Positions 1 through 12,303 of a DNA stretch of 64,000 bases are shown one piece after another. The notes below the pieces were generated by a model. That model had not been told where the DNA came from and made no database searches. It was given only the letters and a program-made list of their open reading frames with translations. This stretch comes from Owenia fusiformis. Its lineage: Eukaryota > Annelida > Polychaeta > Sabellida > Oweniidae. Location of the stretch: the NCBI GenBank assembly GCA_903813345.2, contig CAIIXF020000009.1, positions 32,338,740 through 32,402,739 on the forward strand, given 5' to 3'. The translations under genes were made by a program, and so were the position numbers. Every line of letters begins with the position of its first letter. Position 1 is the first letter of the stretch.

Positions 1-1370
1 ACACTAGAAAGGCCACCATTTTCAAAATGGTTGCTCACTAGCCAAGTTGTCATCAGAAGAAATAATAATATGCTTTTAAGTAGCCACCTCTAAAATTTTT
101 GAAAAATCGCACACGTACTTGTAAAATAACACACATAAAAATGTTGGCCATTTGGAAAATGACCGACTACTCCCCAAAGTTTTATTAGACAATGTGCCAT
201 GCTTAAAGTATTCACATATCAAATATGAACAAAATCGCTCCACTACTTTTCGAGTTATAGTAAAATACGTTAAAATGGCGGCCATTTTTCAAAATGGTCA
301 CCTTCTACCAAAAGTGTCATTAGAAATAGACAGTGTGCCATGCTTATAGTATTCACATACCAAATATGAACAAAATCGCTCCACTACTTTTCTAGTTATA
401 GTAAAATATGTTAAAATGGTGGCCATTTTTCAAATTTTTTTTTTCAAAATGGCCGCCTTCTACCAAAAGTGTCATAGGACAGTGTGCCATGCGTATAGTA
501 TTCACATACCAAATATGAACAAAATCGCTCCACTACTTTTTGAGTTATTTTTTTTTATTTATTTTTTTTTTGTAAATATTTATTCAAGTTTTAGATTTAC
601 ATTATAATATAAGGTTACATGATAATACAGTTAATACAAATATAATTAGGGTCGCTCATTTCTTTATAAGAAAGTATATAAGGGGGGTTTACAGGGGAGT
701 TATAGTAACATACGTTAAAATGGCAGCCATTTTTCAAAATTTTTTTCAAAATGGCCGCCTTCTATCAAAAGTGTTATAGGACAGTGTGCTATGCTTATAG
801 TATTCACATACCAAATATGAACAAAATCGCTCCACTACTTTTCGAGTTATATTAAAATATGTTAAAATGGCGGCCATTTTTCAAAATGGCCGCCTTCTAC
901 CAAAAGTGTCTTTAGACAGTGTGCAATGCTTATAGTATTCACATACCAAATATGAACAAAATCGCTCCACTATTTTTTGAGTTACAGCAAAAATCGTAAA
1001 ATGACGTGTAAAGGCCGCCATTTTTCAAGATGGCTGCCATGTGCTTCTTTAATATCTACATTTGTAGTATTATTATTGTCCTTTATCATTTTTTTACATT
1101 TAAAACATATTGCTATAACAGTTTTACATATTGCACCTAAATTACTGTAAAATCGGCACTAAAATGGCCGCCATTTTGAAATGAGTGGCCATTTTGAAAA
1201 TCGGCTTTCGAGCAAAACTTCTACTCATATAGGGTATATGTGTACAAAATATGAACAAAATCGGGCCAACGGTATTTGAGTTATTGCCCGGACGGACGTA
1301 CGGACGTACGTATGGACGGACGGACGGAGGCATTCCCTATATCCCTCCGAACTTCGTTCGATGGGATAAT
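1..1370 (+). repeat. Tandem GCCATTTTTC-type array ending in a GGACGG tail
   Basis: Diverged units of roughly 140-150 bases recur at about 250, 392, 700 and 845. Each has a cytosine-poor stretch, a GGCGGCCATTTTTC-like core, a ttctaccaaaagtgtc segment and a stretch ending in caaaatcgctccacta. The array ends in a GGACGG/GGACGTAC microsatellite (about 1288-1328) and a short module with ctatatccctccgaac. The same layout in the same orientation recurs at 62100-63160, so this is a dispersed family with a defined 3' end. No coding capacity is credible; the short ORFs are by-products of the repeat. Confidence 0.8.
549..696 (-). mobile_element. Short 5'-truncated retro-insert with target duplication
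   Basis: A 148-base non-repeat sequence interrupts one unit of the array. It starts with a T-rich run on the plus strand, which is a poly(A)-like tail on the minus strand. It is flanked by the 7-base direct repeat GAGTTAT (542-548 and 697-703). This is the pattern of a truncated LINE or SINE 3' end inserted by target-primed reverse transcription. The family is not identified. Confidence 0.5.
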
Positions 1371-3302
1371 AAAATCAAAGTAAGATGATTAAAAAATACA
1401 TTGTATCTGTGTTACATGATAAGGTAAAATCAAATAAATAATAATAATAAAAATCACAGTTTTTATTAACTATTGAGTAAAGGTTTTCTAACAGTATCAG
1501 TAAAAGCATCTGGTTTCTAGAAATATCTTTAAAATGGACCTCCTATATAAAGGTGTATGTACACAGAGGTGGAGGTACAAAATCAGTAAAACATCTTTTT
1601 GCATTGATGTTCACTTGTTTAAAGTATTAATCATTTAACAATCATTTCCACACGAACATATCATTGAATAATTTAGTGGAGTGACATGTTTGAAAACTTG
1701 AAATCAGACACGAATCATGATTCATGTTTGAAGGTTGAGAAAAGGTCACAGACCATGCCACAATTTTGGTTCATCACAAACCTTTAAATGTACCAACGAA
1801 TGAGTACAAAGTAAGAGGAACCAGTTGCAACTAGTCAAATTCTGTAATTTGATATAACTTATATCTCTAATATGACTCATTAATAAGACTGTTGTGATAT
1901 AAAGTTTCAATAAATATCCATCAAATTTGACATAAGTTAAGTCGAACATTTAAAATAGATCACCCGAGATGTCATAGGTTATATTATAAATGATTAACAT
2001 CATTTCTTTAAAACTTGAAAATACTGGATCACCTATTTGATATCCTAAAAAAATCAACTTTTTGTTTATCAAACCTAAATTATCTTAAATTTTCTTCAAG
2101 GGGTTGATATATTATAGATGTGTGTGAGTTATAGCATTGTACTCATCCCAGTTACTCAACTGGAATATGTAATGAGGTTCACTTGAATAACATGGGAGTT
2201 GATTGGGAGATTTCAATATACATGTATAACAAAGATGATTATGTTATATGGTTATTGAGTCCAAACCTTATCTGCAGAATCATGCTATTGTGACTATAGT
2301 TAAACTGCGCAATCATTGTCATTATCTATCACTTGGATTTAACTTTCTATACAAGGCACAAGAAAATGTACTAGACACTAGCCATTTAGGTTCACGAGTA
2401 CTTGATTATATTGTTAACTTTATTCAAACAAAGAACGAGGATAGCATTATCTCCAAACTGATGTACTGAACATTAGACTGGCGAGTGCACTTTCTGTGTT
2501 CTGCATATAGCAAATGCCTTATAAATAAGAAGTTCTTTTCATAATGTAAGCCTAAATAACAAGAATCATTCATTGACATTTTAAGTTATATAATATAATC
2601 TCCAATGTTAAGCAAAACAATATTTTAACCAATTGAGAAATGCCAATTTTGTAATCTGAGAAATGTTTTCTATATTCCCTTTGCTGAATTAATGATATCT
2701 ATAAAATAGTACTGGGCAAAAAATAAGAGCCCTTTTTAAAACGTGATTTTAAAACATGTGAGCTCATCAATTTTTTGAAGCATTGATTAATGAACATGAC
2801 AAATGGGCCACTATCTCAAAATGTCATTTTAAATATATAAGAGCTGGCTACAAAGAACATCTTAATGTATTACTGGTTTTTATAAATGCTTCACATGTCA
2901 AGATAACAGAGCTCAAAATCTATTTCACACTTGTTGAGAGTTTGTTGGATTTTGACCAGTTTGAAAGGAGGCTGATTAATAATGCCGGTGCCCTGGCAGG
3001 TCAATAACATAAGGTCTTTGCTAAAAACTGAGTTAAGTGTTATCTGAGGACAGAGGACATAGTTCCTTAATTTAAGTGTGAGATATAAGTGTTCAAATGT
3101 CTATGATGAATTATAATAATTTCATATGTCATTATGACTTAACAAAATTCAACATATCCATTTATTTATGATACAAATAAACCAAACATGCATATTCCCA
3201 CACTAGACGACTGGCTGTGATGATTCCTTGGGGGTAGAGGGGGGGGGGGGGTGCCTGTGCTAAACATTGTTTCTTTGGGCATAATAGACTTTTCTGTAAC
3301 AT
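1371..3302. other. Non-coding, no feature recognised
   Basis: AT-rich sequence with a poly-G run near 3238-3252 and no credible ORF. It lies beyond the last detected SLC25A38 exon on the minus strand. The missing final exon of that gene was looked for here by its family motif and not seen. Confidence 0.5.
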
Positions 3303-4762
3303 TCTTTATTAGGAGGCCCCATCGGGGGGCCTCCTATCAATTTTGTAGATATTATTCTTTATTCTTTATTCTTTATTCTTTATTATTATTTATTCTTCCT
3401 CCCTCTTTTTCTCCTACTTCTAGCTAGGTCTGAGTTAACTCTTATATGCTCCTACTAGGAACCTTGGCTGAACTTGGCGGGAAAGGAATTTTTATCTAGG
3501 TCAAGGTCAAAGGTCAAAATCTAGGTCAACTCTAAGTTTTTTTAAAGTTTCTCAAATCCTGACACTACACATCAATATTTTTGGCTGAATTTTTGCATAC
3601 AGATAGATATTAGTATTCTATTAGTCTTAGCCTTTTGCCGTCTACAGAAATTTTGCCTAGATTTTGAGATATTGAAGGTCAAAAAAAGGTCAAAAAAGGT
3701 CTTTTTTCAACTTGCTTCAAATTGACCAATTTTTTTTTTGAAACTCATCTACAAGTTCTCAGGATTCCAAATCTGACCTTACTTTTGACCTTTGACCTTT
3801 GGTTGACCTTCAGTGACCTCCGAAAGGTCAAAAAAGTTGATTTTTCAAATCAATTTTCTGGATTCAAATTTAGGTATATTTATTCACAAAAGATCTTCTG
3901 AGGTCTAAAAAAGTAAAATTTGCAAGGTCAAAGGTCAAGGTCATCAAAGGAAATCACAAACTGTGTTTTCTAAGTTTCTCAAAATTGGAGACTACAAATC
4001 AATTTTTTTTACTGAAAGTCAGAATATATATTCCTCTAAAGGTTCTACACATATTAGCAATTGACTAGTTATTAAAATTTTGCTCCAGTTTTGAGATATT
4101 AGAACTCAAAAACTGAAAAAAGGTCAAATTTCAAAATTTTTCAAGGTCAAATTTCAACTTGCTCTAAATTGACCAAACTTTTTTTTAAAAAGCTTCTACA
4201 AGATCTCAGGAACTCAAATCTGACCTTAGTTTTGAACTATGACCTTTAGTTGACCTTCAGTGACCTTTGAAAGGTCAAAAAAGTTAATTTTTCAAATTGA
4301 TTTTCTGGATTCAAATTTAGGTTTCTTCAATCAGAAAAGATATACTGCGGTCTAAAAAAGTAAAACCTGTAAGCTCAAAGGTCAAGGTCATCAAACAAGA
4401 TCACAAACTGTGTTTTCTAAGTTTCTCAAAGTTTGTGACTACAAATCAATATTTTTGAATTAAAGTCAGGATATATATTCCTCTAAAGGTTTTACACATA
4501 ATAACAATTGATTATCTATTAAAATTCTGCACCAGTTTTGAGATATTGGACCTAAAAAACTGAAAAAGGTCTTATGTTGAAATTTTTCAAGGTCAAATTC
4601 ACATTGCTTCAAATTGACCAAACTTTTTTTTAAAAATCATCTACAGATGCCTGGAGTTCATATATGTCCTTGTATTTAAGATTTGACCTTTGGCTGACCT
4701 TTAAATGTTCAAAAAAGCCTACAGGGCCTCCGTAAGATTGCTTGCAATCTTCTAGTTCTTTA
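3303..4762. repeat. AGGTCA-rich repeat element with about 448-base tandem units
   Basis: The element opens with a GC-rich hairpin (ggaggcccc / ggggcctcc, about 3312-3334) and a TTATTC microsatellite. It then carries about two and a half tandem units of about 448 bases; the core aaaggtcaaaaaagtt recurs at about 3822 and 4270. It closes with gggcctccgtaagattgc and caatcttctagttc. Many AGGTCA/TGACCT half-sites are present, often adjacent, as near 3494-3530 and 3773-3830. It occupies the sequence just beyond SLC25A38 exon 8. It appears to be a dispersed invertebrate repeat family rather than a gene. Confidence 0.75.
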
Positions 4763-4794
4763 CCCATTAGACACTTGTGCTTATATTTACTTAC

Positions 4795-7700
4795 TTGAAA
4801 TATGAACATGATAACTTTGCCAACATGGCTGAAGCGCTCTGGGAAAAGCTGCATATGAGTTTTGATGACATCAGCTGGCTGAGTGACGACGGAAGCAAAG
4901 GAGCCAGCCACAATGCCACAGGAGAAATGTACCCATGGTGCAGTTGGATCGACTGTCCCAGCTGAAGAAAACAAGCATTAGTCATTTAAATATCACATTC
5001 ATAACAAACTTAAATATTAATTCACAATATATTATATTTTAACTTCAGTGTTTAAATACTACAATCAACCAAATATGACAATTATATAACAAGTCTGATA
5101 TTGCAAATACACCTTAAGCCCTTGTGTTAGCACAGTTAATTCTATTCAGTATTCTCTGTTTATAGCAACAACGTGTGAGTTCCTGACTTCAATATCACCA
5201 GTTCATCGCAAACAGAGAGAACTTGGGAAATGTCAATAATGCCCCAGGGCACAACACCAGACATGGTTTTTTAAGAAAATCTATTTTAAGAAGAAAGAAG
5301 ACAGCATGAGAACCTAACTGAACATAGACCCTCTCTGGATTTTTATTGACTTATCACAGAGCAAACATGACTAAATGTTACCCTGTACCAAGAACACTTG
5401 ACAACAAAATGAACCAATTGATTCAGTGCCTGTATTGAGGTTTTCCTTTCCCTTATTTGTAGCCATAAATCGTGATAGAATTTATTTCTCACATCAATGA
5501 TTGCATTTACAAGCAAGGGTGCAGAGGCTTTTGAATGCATTGAAGACAAACTTGCTAATAGTAAATATAAACCTCTACAGACATTATATACACCATTAAA
5601 TAATATGATAACATTCACCCATTTTTGCTTTCATAAACCATGGGCATTCCCATATTAGTCTACGAGGGGAGGTAACTTACTTGATGGAACAGCTTTCTTA
5701 AGTTGGGTATAAAACATCAGGTAGAGTCCTGAGAATGGGACATCACGTAGGAGAGTTGCAGAGAGACCGCTGTAGAGACCTTAAAAACACAACCAAGCAC
5801 TATTAATAACATCACTTTGGCTTTAATTGAAATAAAGGCTTTGTCATCACATTGCATAGTAGTTACAAATCTCTAAAATGTTTCAAATCCCTTATTAGAC
5901 TTGTTCCAGGATATCGAACAACTTACAAAATGCAAAACCAGCATATTGCATTACATAATACACTATACAAGTCACACGATGCGACCCTGAACTCTTTAAA
6001 TTTGTAAATTTGTAATTAATGAAGACTTTAACACCAGGTCTGATTTCATCATCCTTGAACCGATATCCAAACTGCCACTATGATGACCCTGCACTCAGAA
6101 ACAATTTATATTCTGTGTAAGTGATGTTACATCTATCACCCGTTATCTCAAACAGTGTCATGTATATATAATAGATCTAATTTCAAAGAGCCATTGCGAT
6201 GCCCACAAGTAGACCTTGTCAAATTATTGTTCAATGTTGTGCTTTAACAATTTATATATCCAAACTGAAATGAGTAAAGTACAAATCTTCACATTTAGCC
6301 GAGTCAATTCTGTAGTCTGTAGTCTCACTACTGAATGAAATATTTCTATTGAAAGTTAAGCTACAATTGAAAAAAGCACAAATGATACAGTCTTGTATTT
6401 ACAAAATCCTCATTCATACATGTATAGTTCCCTGATGATATAATTTAGAATATTGTACTGTTGAATATTGTACTGTTGATACCATATGTACAAAATTAAA
6501 GTTCAAAATCATCATGGAGTGAATTTAAAATTAAAAAAACATCACATATCGTAATCATTGGCCTTTTATAGAAGTGGCTGTTTCTTCAGTGATTAAGTTT
6601 GAGTGATTACAGTGATCTCCCCAGCATTAAAGCAAGTGGGCGCAGCACCCACCTAAGATTTTGAAAATAGGGTTGCTCCCTCCTGAAAATCCATTTGCAC
6701 CCATTTGAAAAAAATGAGAAAAATCATGAAAAATGGGCATATTTTTGACCAATATTGGTCTAAATTGTGAAAATTAAAATTTTGCACCTACTTGAGAAAA
6801 AAGTCAGTGGAGATCACTGGTTTATAAAACTGAAGGTGAGTTGCTTACCTCTTGCCCCCTCCAGCTTGTAGATATTGTACAAGGCAGGTAACACCCCATT
6901 ATACTTAAATTGACCACTCTGAAACATACAACAATCAAACATCAGCATTTGAGTGCACCTTGAAAGTAAGGAAGTTAAATCTATATCAAGTTTTATTGTA
7001 GGAAGTTTTTCTTTTTGTTGATAAAGTTATTTGATGTTCAAAATCTTTGATAAAACTTATGGGCACTGAAATGACAATCACATTAGTGTAATTCTATCAG
7101 TGATTGACATTTGGTCATTTTCTTGACAAATTACAATACAATATTATTTGACCAAGATCATAATCATCTATCACCTCAATCATTTTTTTAAAGTCTGATT
7201 ATAAAACAAGCTTCTGAATTTTGATAGAAGAGAATTTACAAACAGACATTTTTGATTGAAATGCATTACCTCAAATCTGGTTTTGACCACCGTGATGGGG
7301 AGCATAGTGACGCCAGCAACAGTTCGTGCCCCTGCCCCTATCAGGATGGACTCCCAGGGTGGGGGGTCCGCACTTCTACAAATACAGTAATATATAGAGA
7401 ATTACCTATTTGGTTCCTTATTTATATGTAAACTGTTTACTTTAGAGTGTAAAAATTTGAGATATTGAGATCAAAAAATATATCTGGTGGATATTGCTCA
7501 TATGGACACTTCAACTTCAAAATTCTTTTGGTTTGGTCTATCAAAATTGTTTCTAGTTGACCGCTAAAAATACACAGTGAGTTTGAAATACATAGATCTA
7601 GGCACAAACCTGTACTTTTGAACTGTGTATTCCAAATGCTACTTGGAAACATTGAAATGATTGAAAGAAACTACGCAATTCCCTTTTAAAAGTTGTCATG

Positions 7701-10700
7701 ACATCATTAAATCAGACGGAATGAACCAGGGCAGTGTTTTCTCATTATTTTCTGTGAAGGTTAGGTTGTCAATCTGAATACTAATAACACACCAAATAGA
7801 ATTACAGTTATTTAAAGTTAACTCATGTGATACTCTGTCAAAGGGCTTTAATTAAGTACATAGATATAGAAGGGAAATTGTCCTCTTACCCTAGGTTGGT
7901 CTTCAACCAGTGCATTGAACAGAAATATACCCCTACCCCTGGTACACATCTTGTGATGGACTGAAATGGAGAAAAAAAAATTTGTATTACAGTAAACATG
8001 TTCAAATATTGTTACTGCCCCTGGACTTGAAAAACAGTTTATGTATATATTAAATAAAGGAGCCATTATAAAAAACCAAAATGTCACCACCTGCCACTTG
8101 TTACAGACACCAAACACTGACACAAAAAAGGAGACTATAACAAACACATATTGTATGGCTATCTCCTTTTCATAAAGGGCGATAAAGATATACATACATA
8201 CATAACAATACGTAACATAACAGTCTAATGCACACCAATGAGAAATGGCATCATGCAAATTCTTTCAGGACTAGGCATGGAAGTGAGTAAAATGTTTTGG
8301 GTTTGAAGAAAATGTCCAAACCAAGGGAAAATCCTACCACCCTGTTGATTGTATGCTATTACCTTACACCGAGCAAAGGATGTCATTGTTGTAGCATTGT
8401 AACACATGTGTGTTTATCAGGTTGAGAGAATTCTCTTTAGAGGGGCTCAACAAAAAGATGAATAATTCAGAAAATGGTCATAGTTCTGTGCTCTACACCA
8501 TGGTAACAGGTGCTTTGGTTTATCTATTAACCTAATGAAGCAAGGAAAATCAATTAAGTAGAATAATATGTTCACTAAAAGTAGGTAATAAAAATAGGAT
8601 GGATATATATTAATAATGAATGAACCAAATCAATCGAAGATAATTAGATTAGCTGTCTGATCATCTCAATATGTAAGTAATAAATGCCTAATTAATAATA
8701 TATCATTATATAATATCATGGTAAAAAACTATTTTGGACATTACCCACATAAATATCATACATATCTTACAAGGTGATACAAAGAAACTGTGTCAATGTA
8801 ATTTTTCACTTGCAAAATATATCACTGAAGCCCACGTGTATTTGGCAACAGCTGCTTTCTACGCACTACTCTAACTCAGGTCATGGTGATTTCTTAATGA
8901 GTTCAAATGCTAAATACATCTTTCTTTCCTTCTAGTAAACATAAAGATAAAGGATGTTTTTGTTTGAAAATGTTCTTATTTTACTTCTACCTTTACCTTG
9001 AATATTTATTAAAAAGTGACAAGATAACTGGTTCAGAGTTATTTTTGTCAGGTCAAAATAGAAGGTAAACAAAAAATGTTTAGGAGAAAAACACAGATAT
9101 GACAGTTGAAATTTTTATGAATTAGCTTGTTTGGAATAGAAAATTTTAATGTGTCACCTTGATAAGTCACCATGCGTGGCTGATATTCAGATATTATGTT
9201 AGATGTTCAAATAAAAGATGCTGAAGTATCAAATTGGAGGTGTGTTGGTGTTTTTCTTTCATGACGTATCACAACCTGGTTAAGACCTTTCTAACCTTGT
9301 TATGATTCTGTTTTCAACTCAACAAACATGATTGATGTCTTCTTTAAATAAATGCTGGGTTTTCTAAAAATTTCATTTTCAAGTGCCTCATTTCAGGTAT
9401 CTTATGCCTGGGTCACATTTGCTCCGATTCATGAGCTGGCGCCCTGCCAATTGAGAATTTTTTTCAAACTTGTATTCAGATTTACGAATTTATGAATTTT
9501 CCTTGAAAATCAATATCATAAGGGAGTGTTGTAAAACGTGTGTGTCCCAACTCTGCTGAACAATGGAACCCTTGTTTGTGATCCTATTCTGTAATTGCCC
9601 ATGGACATGATGGAGTCGCATATTACACAGATACTAGTTTTCTGCATGAAAAAAATCAAAATTCTGCAAGAAAAAAAGCAAATTCTGCAAGGAGAAAATC
9701 GAAATTCTGCACAAATTTTCAAAAAAAGTCCAAATTCTGCAATCTTTTAAAACGATGAAAATTGACGTAGCAAGGAAACGGAAGTCAGCTACTTTCTAAG
9801 TAAGAACTGCACGTCATTAGCGAACTCGCTTTAGCGAATTTAAACGTGATAGAATGTTGAATTTCACGGTGAAATCGTACTTGTACTCAATAATGATTGA
9901 TTGTTGGACATAAACAGACACTCTTTAAATACCCCGCAAAGGTAGGAGATCGTAAAATATGTAATTTCTGGAAATTCTGGTAATTCCGCGGGATTTTCAT
10001 GAAAATCAGGGATTCTGCAAAAAATTGAAGTTTTGTCAAATTCCGTCCACGCCGCAGAATTACGGAATACTAGTATCTATGATACTAAGAAACCTTGAAA
10101 TATGAACACCTGCTAATCCAAACCCATATGACTGGTCCAACTAGCATGTGGATTAAAGATTTCAATATATGCAACTTACTGGTGTAATGCCCTTCCATAG
10201 ACCTATGATTCTTTCATTCCGCACCACTTGAAATACAGTTGCCACAACACCTGATGGCTTGTTACTGAAAATAAAAATAAAAAATATACAAATTCCAAAG
10301 TCCTCATAGTTTTACTGATATAGGTCAACATATTACATCATAAATCATCACCAGAGAATGGATAAACTCTAAAATGAAGAACACTCAACAGAGGTACATA
10401 ATTGTAAAAGCAGATTATTGATCACTTTAAGGACAATGTGTATTTTAAGGGCATTTAAGGTTACTCTTACTAAGAAATGAGTGAATTCAGTAAGGACATC
10501 CTGCAGACAATAGCTAAATCAATACAGATCAAGAAAATACATGCAAGTGGTTTATCACAAATGACCACATACAATATTAAATAAATGAAATTCTTTTCTT
10601 AAATTAAATCTTAAATTTTTATCACTACATGAACTCTTGGCACTAGATAAAGGTGAGGGAGATCTGGAATATTCTCACTCACCCCTGAACTGCAACTGCT

Positions 10701-12303
10701 GACTGAAGTCTTGTTTTGACGAGATCTAGAGGCTGGAAGAGGACTGTCGAGCAAGTCCCACTGAATGATCCAGCTAGAAATGATTTCACTAAAGGCGATG
10801 CCTGAAAGTAGAATGTTGCGAATATCAAATATTTCATAGAATCATATGTACATGTATATTTAAAGTCGGATATATTTTAAACAAGTATCATAAAGTGCAA
10901 ATACTATTGAGCAACTATTCTATTTTTGGGGTCAAGTTTCCTCAACCTGTAAGGCAGAAACAGTTCCACATATTAATTAATCCGACAGGAACTGGTATCT
11001 TTATCCTGATTATGACCATAGGCAGTCCTAGCCAGCGCGCATTTATATTGAGTAAGCAGCACTCCCAGGTTCACTGAATATTAACCATGGCAGGGATCCT
11101 GCACGATATACACGGGGTATCTTTTTGACATCTGATATGGCAATAGACTCAAATTTAGGGATGTGGTAAGAAAATGCATTGTCCCACTTAATGGTTGTGG
11201 ATTTAATGTGGAAGATATGTTAGCTAAGACTTGTTAGCTAAGACTTAGTATGGCATGAACCTTAGTACAATGTAGTTACAAATGTCCTTAATTTGAGGTT
11301 GTCTTTGATTGTTTCCTAGATATTTTTGTTCACATGTTTGAACATTTGGTATGGTATCAGGCCCTTATTTTTGACATTTGGTATGGCTTGGGGAGTTATT
11401 TTATAGTAACCACCAAATAATATTGAACAAATTGGTTGGTATGGGAACATATTAAAATTTGATTGATTGGTAACATACCGCTAACTGAGGGTTCAACAAA
11501 GTTTATATATAGTGAACCCCCGGGCATCAGAAGTTACATGCTTTATCCACTACACCAATGGACGCAACCACATTTTCCTTCTTTGGCGAGTTCTTAGGCC
11601 ATAGGCATATTAACTAAAGGGAGGAAGCAAGGTACCTGCCAGGGTGTGGTAGGTTAGGAAAGAGTCTACCAGTCTAGTTCAACAAGTTAAACCTAGTCTG
11701 GGCCTTATTTCTTATGTGACATATCTTGTGGCCCGCCCTAGGTTTAACATCCCTGCCTATTCGGCCATTGATGCAAAAATTTAATGGTGGCCTATAGCGC
11801 ATGGAATTCCATACACGTTTTATTAATAACTGATAGTGAGAATTTGCAACCAACATAGCACGGAAGTTAAACCCAATCACGGCAACAAGAACATTCACTG
11901 AATGATTCAGATTAATAAATTAAAAAGACCTTGGTATTGGTATTGTTGAACTAGAGTCAAGAAACTCCAGGCCATCAGAATAATTGCGATGTGAACAAAA
12001 TAGTCAGAATTACTGAGTTCATTGGAAGCTCGATGAAAGTCAGTACACATTGAGACTCCACGTGAATGACCTGGGATGACATGTACTCATTTGATATTTA
12101 CATCATCTGGGTCTGAAAACCAGATCAAACCAGTTTAGAACGCAAATGTTTTGCTTTCAAGGAGAAACTTTGATGGTACTGTTAGTCTTGAATTTAGGGC
12201 ATATCCTTTCAATACTTACACTTATAGCAGTTTCAAGTGACATTTTGAATTGAGTCCAGGTTATTGTGTTGTCTCGAGCCAGACTCAAATGTGTATTTTG
12301 CAT
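4795..12303 (-). CDS. SLC25A38: SLC25A38 homologue, mitochondrial glycine carrier, 3' exon missing
   Basis: Mitochondrial inner-membrane carrier that imports glycine for the first step of heme synthesis (the yeast orthologue is Hem25). Eight exons join in phase on the minus strand: 12303-12220, 10801-10683, 10264-10180, 7960-7890, 7375-7270, 6918-6849, 5779-5681 and 4961-4795, giving 267 codons. All three carrier signatures are present: [10 protein letters not shown] in exon 2, [10 protein letters not shown] in exon 5 and [10 protein letters not shown] in exon 8. The segments [19 protein letters not shown] and [12 protein letters not shown] are characteristic of this subfamily. An in-frame TAG lies five codons before the ATG at 12303; a second in-frame ATG at 12243 is possible. 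Vertebrate proteins are about 304 residues, so a last exon of about 37 codons is missing. Exon 8 ends in a good GTAAGT donor, but no matching exon was found in 1-4794, so it probably lies left of the window. Confidence 0.93.
6610..6819. mobile_element. hAT-like MITE in an SLC25A38 intron
   Basis: A 210-base sequence with 11-base inverted ends, CAGTGATCTCC and GGAGATCACTG, of the CAG-type seen in hAT elements. The 8 bases on each side agree only partly (AGTGATTA and GTTTATAA), so any target duplication has decayed. It ends 29 bases before the donor boundary of SLC25A38 exon 6. It has no coding capacity. Confidence 0.55.
8077..8150 (+). repeat. Partial copy of the hairpin-ended dispersed repeat
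   Basis: It matches the family seen at 30888, 35778, 50727 and 56838 (aaatgtcaccacctgcc ... gttacagac ... ggagactataacaa). It lacks the 5' AACAAGGCATTAA start and the terminal hairpin. It sits in the SLC25A38 intron between exons 4 and 3. Confidence 0.6.
9640..10075. repeat. Degenerate attctgcaa-rich repeat in an intron
   Basis: The phrase attctgcaa or ttctgcac recurs at short intervals (about 9650-9745), with related ggaattctg/ggattctgc phrases near 9970-10020. It looks like a decayed simple or dispersed repeat. No coding frame is seen. Confidence 0.35.

Noticed and set aside
1142-1333. 63-codon minus-strand ORF with VRPYVRPYVRP repeats
   Set aside because: Translation of the GGACGTAC microsatellite tail.
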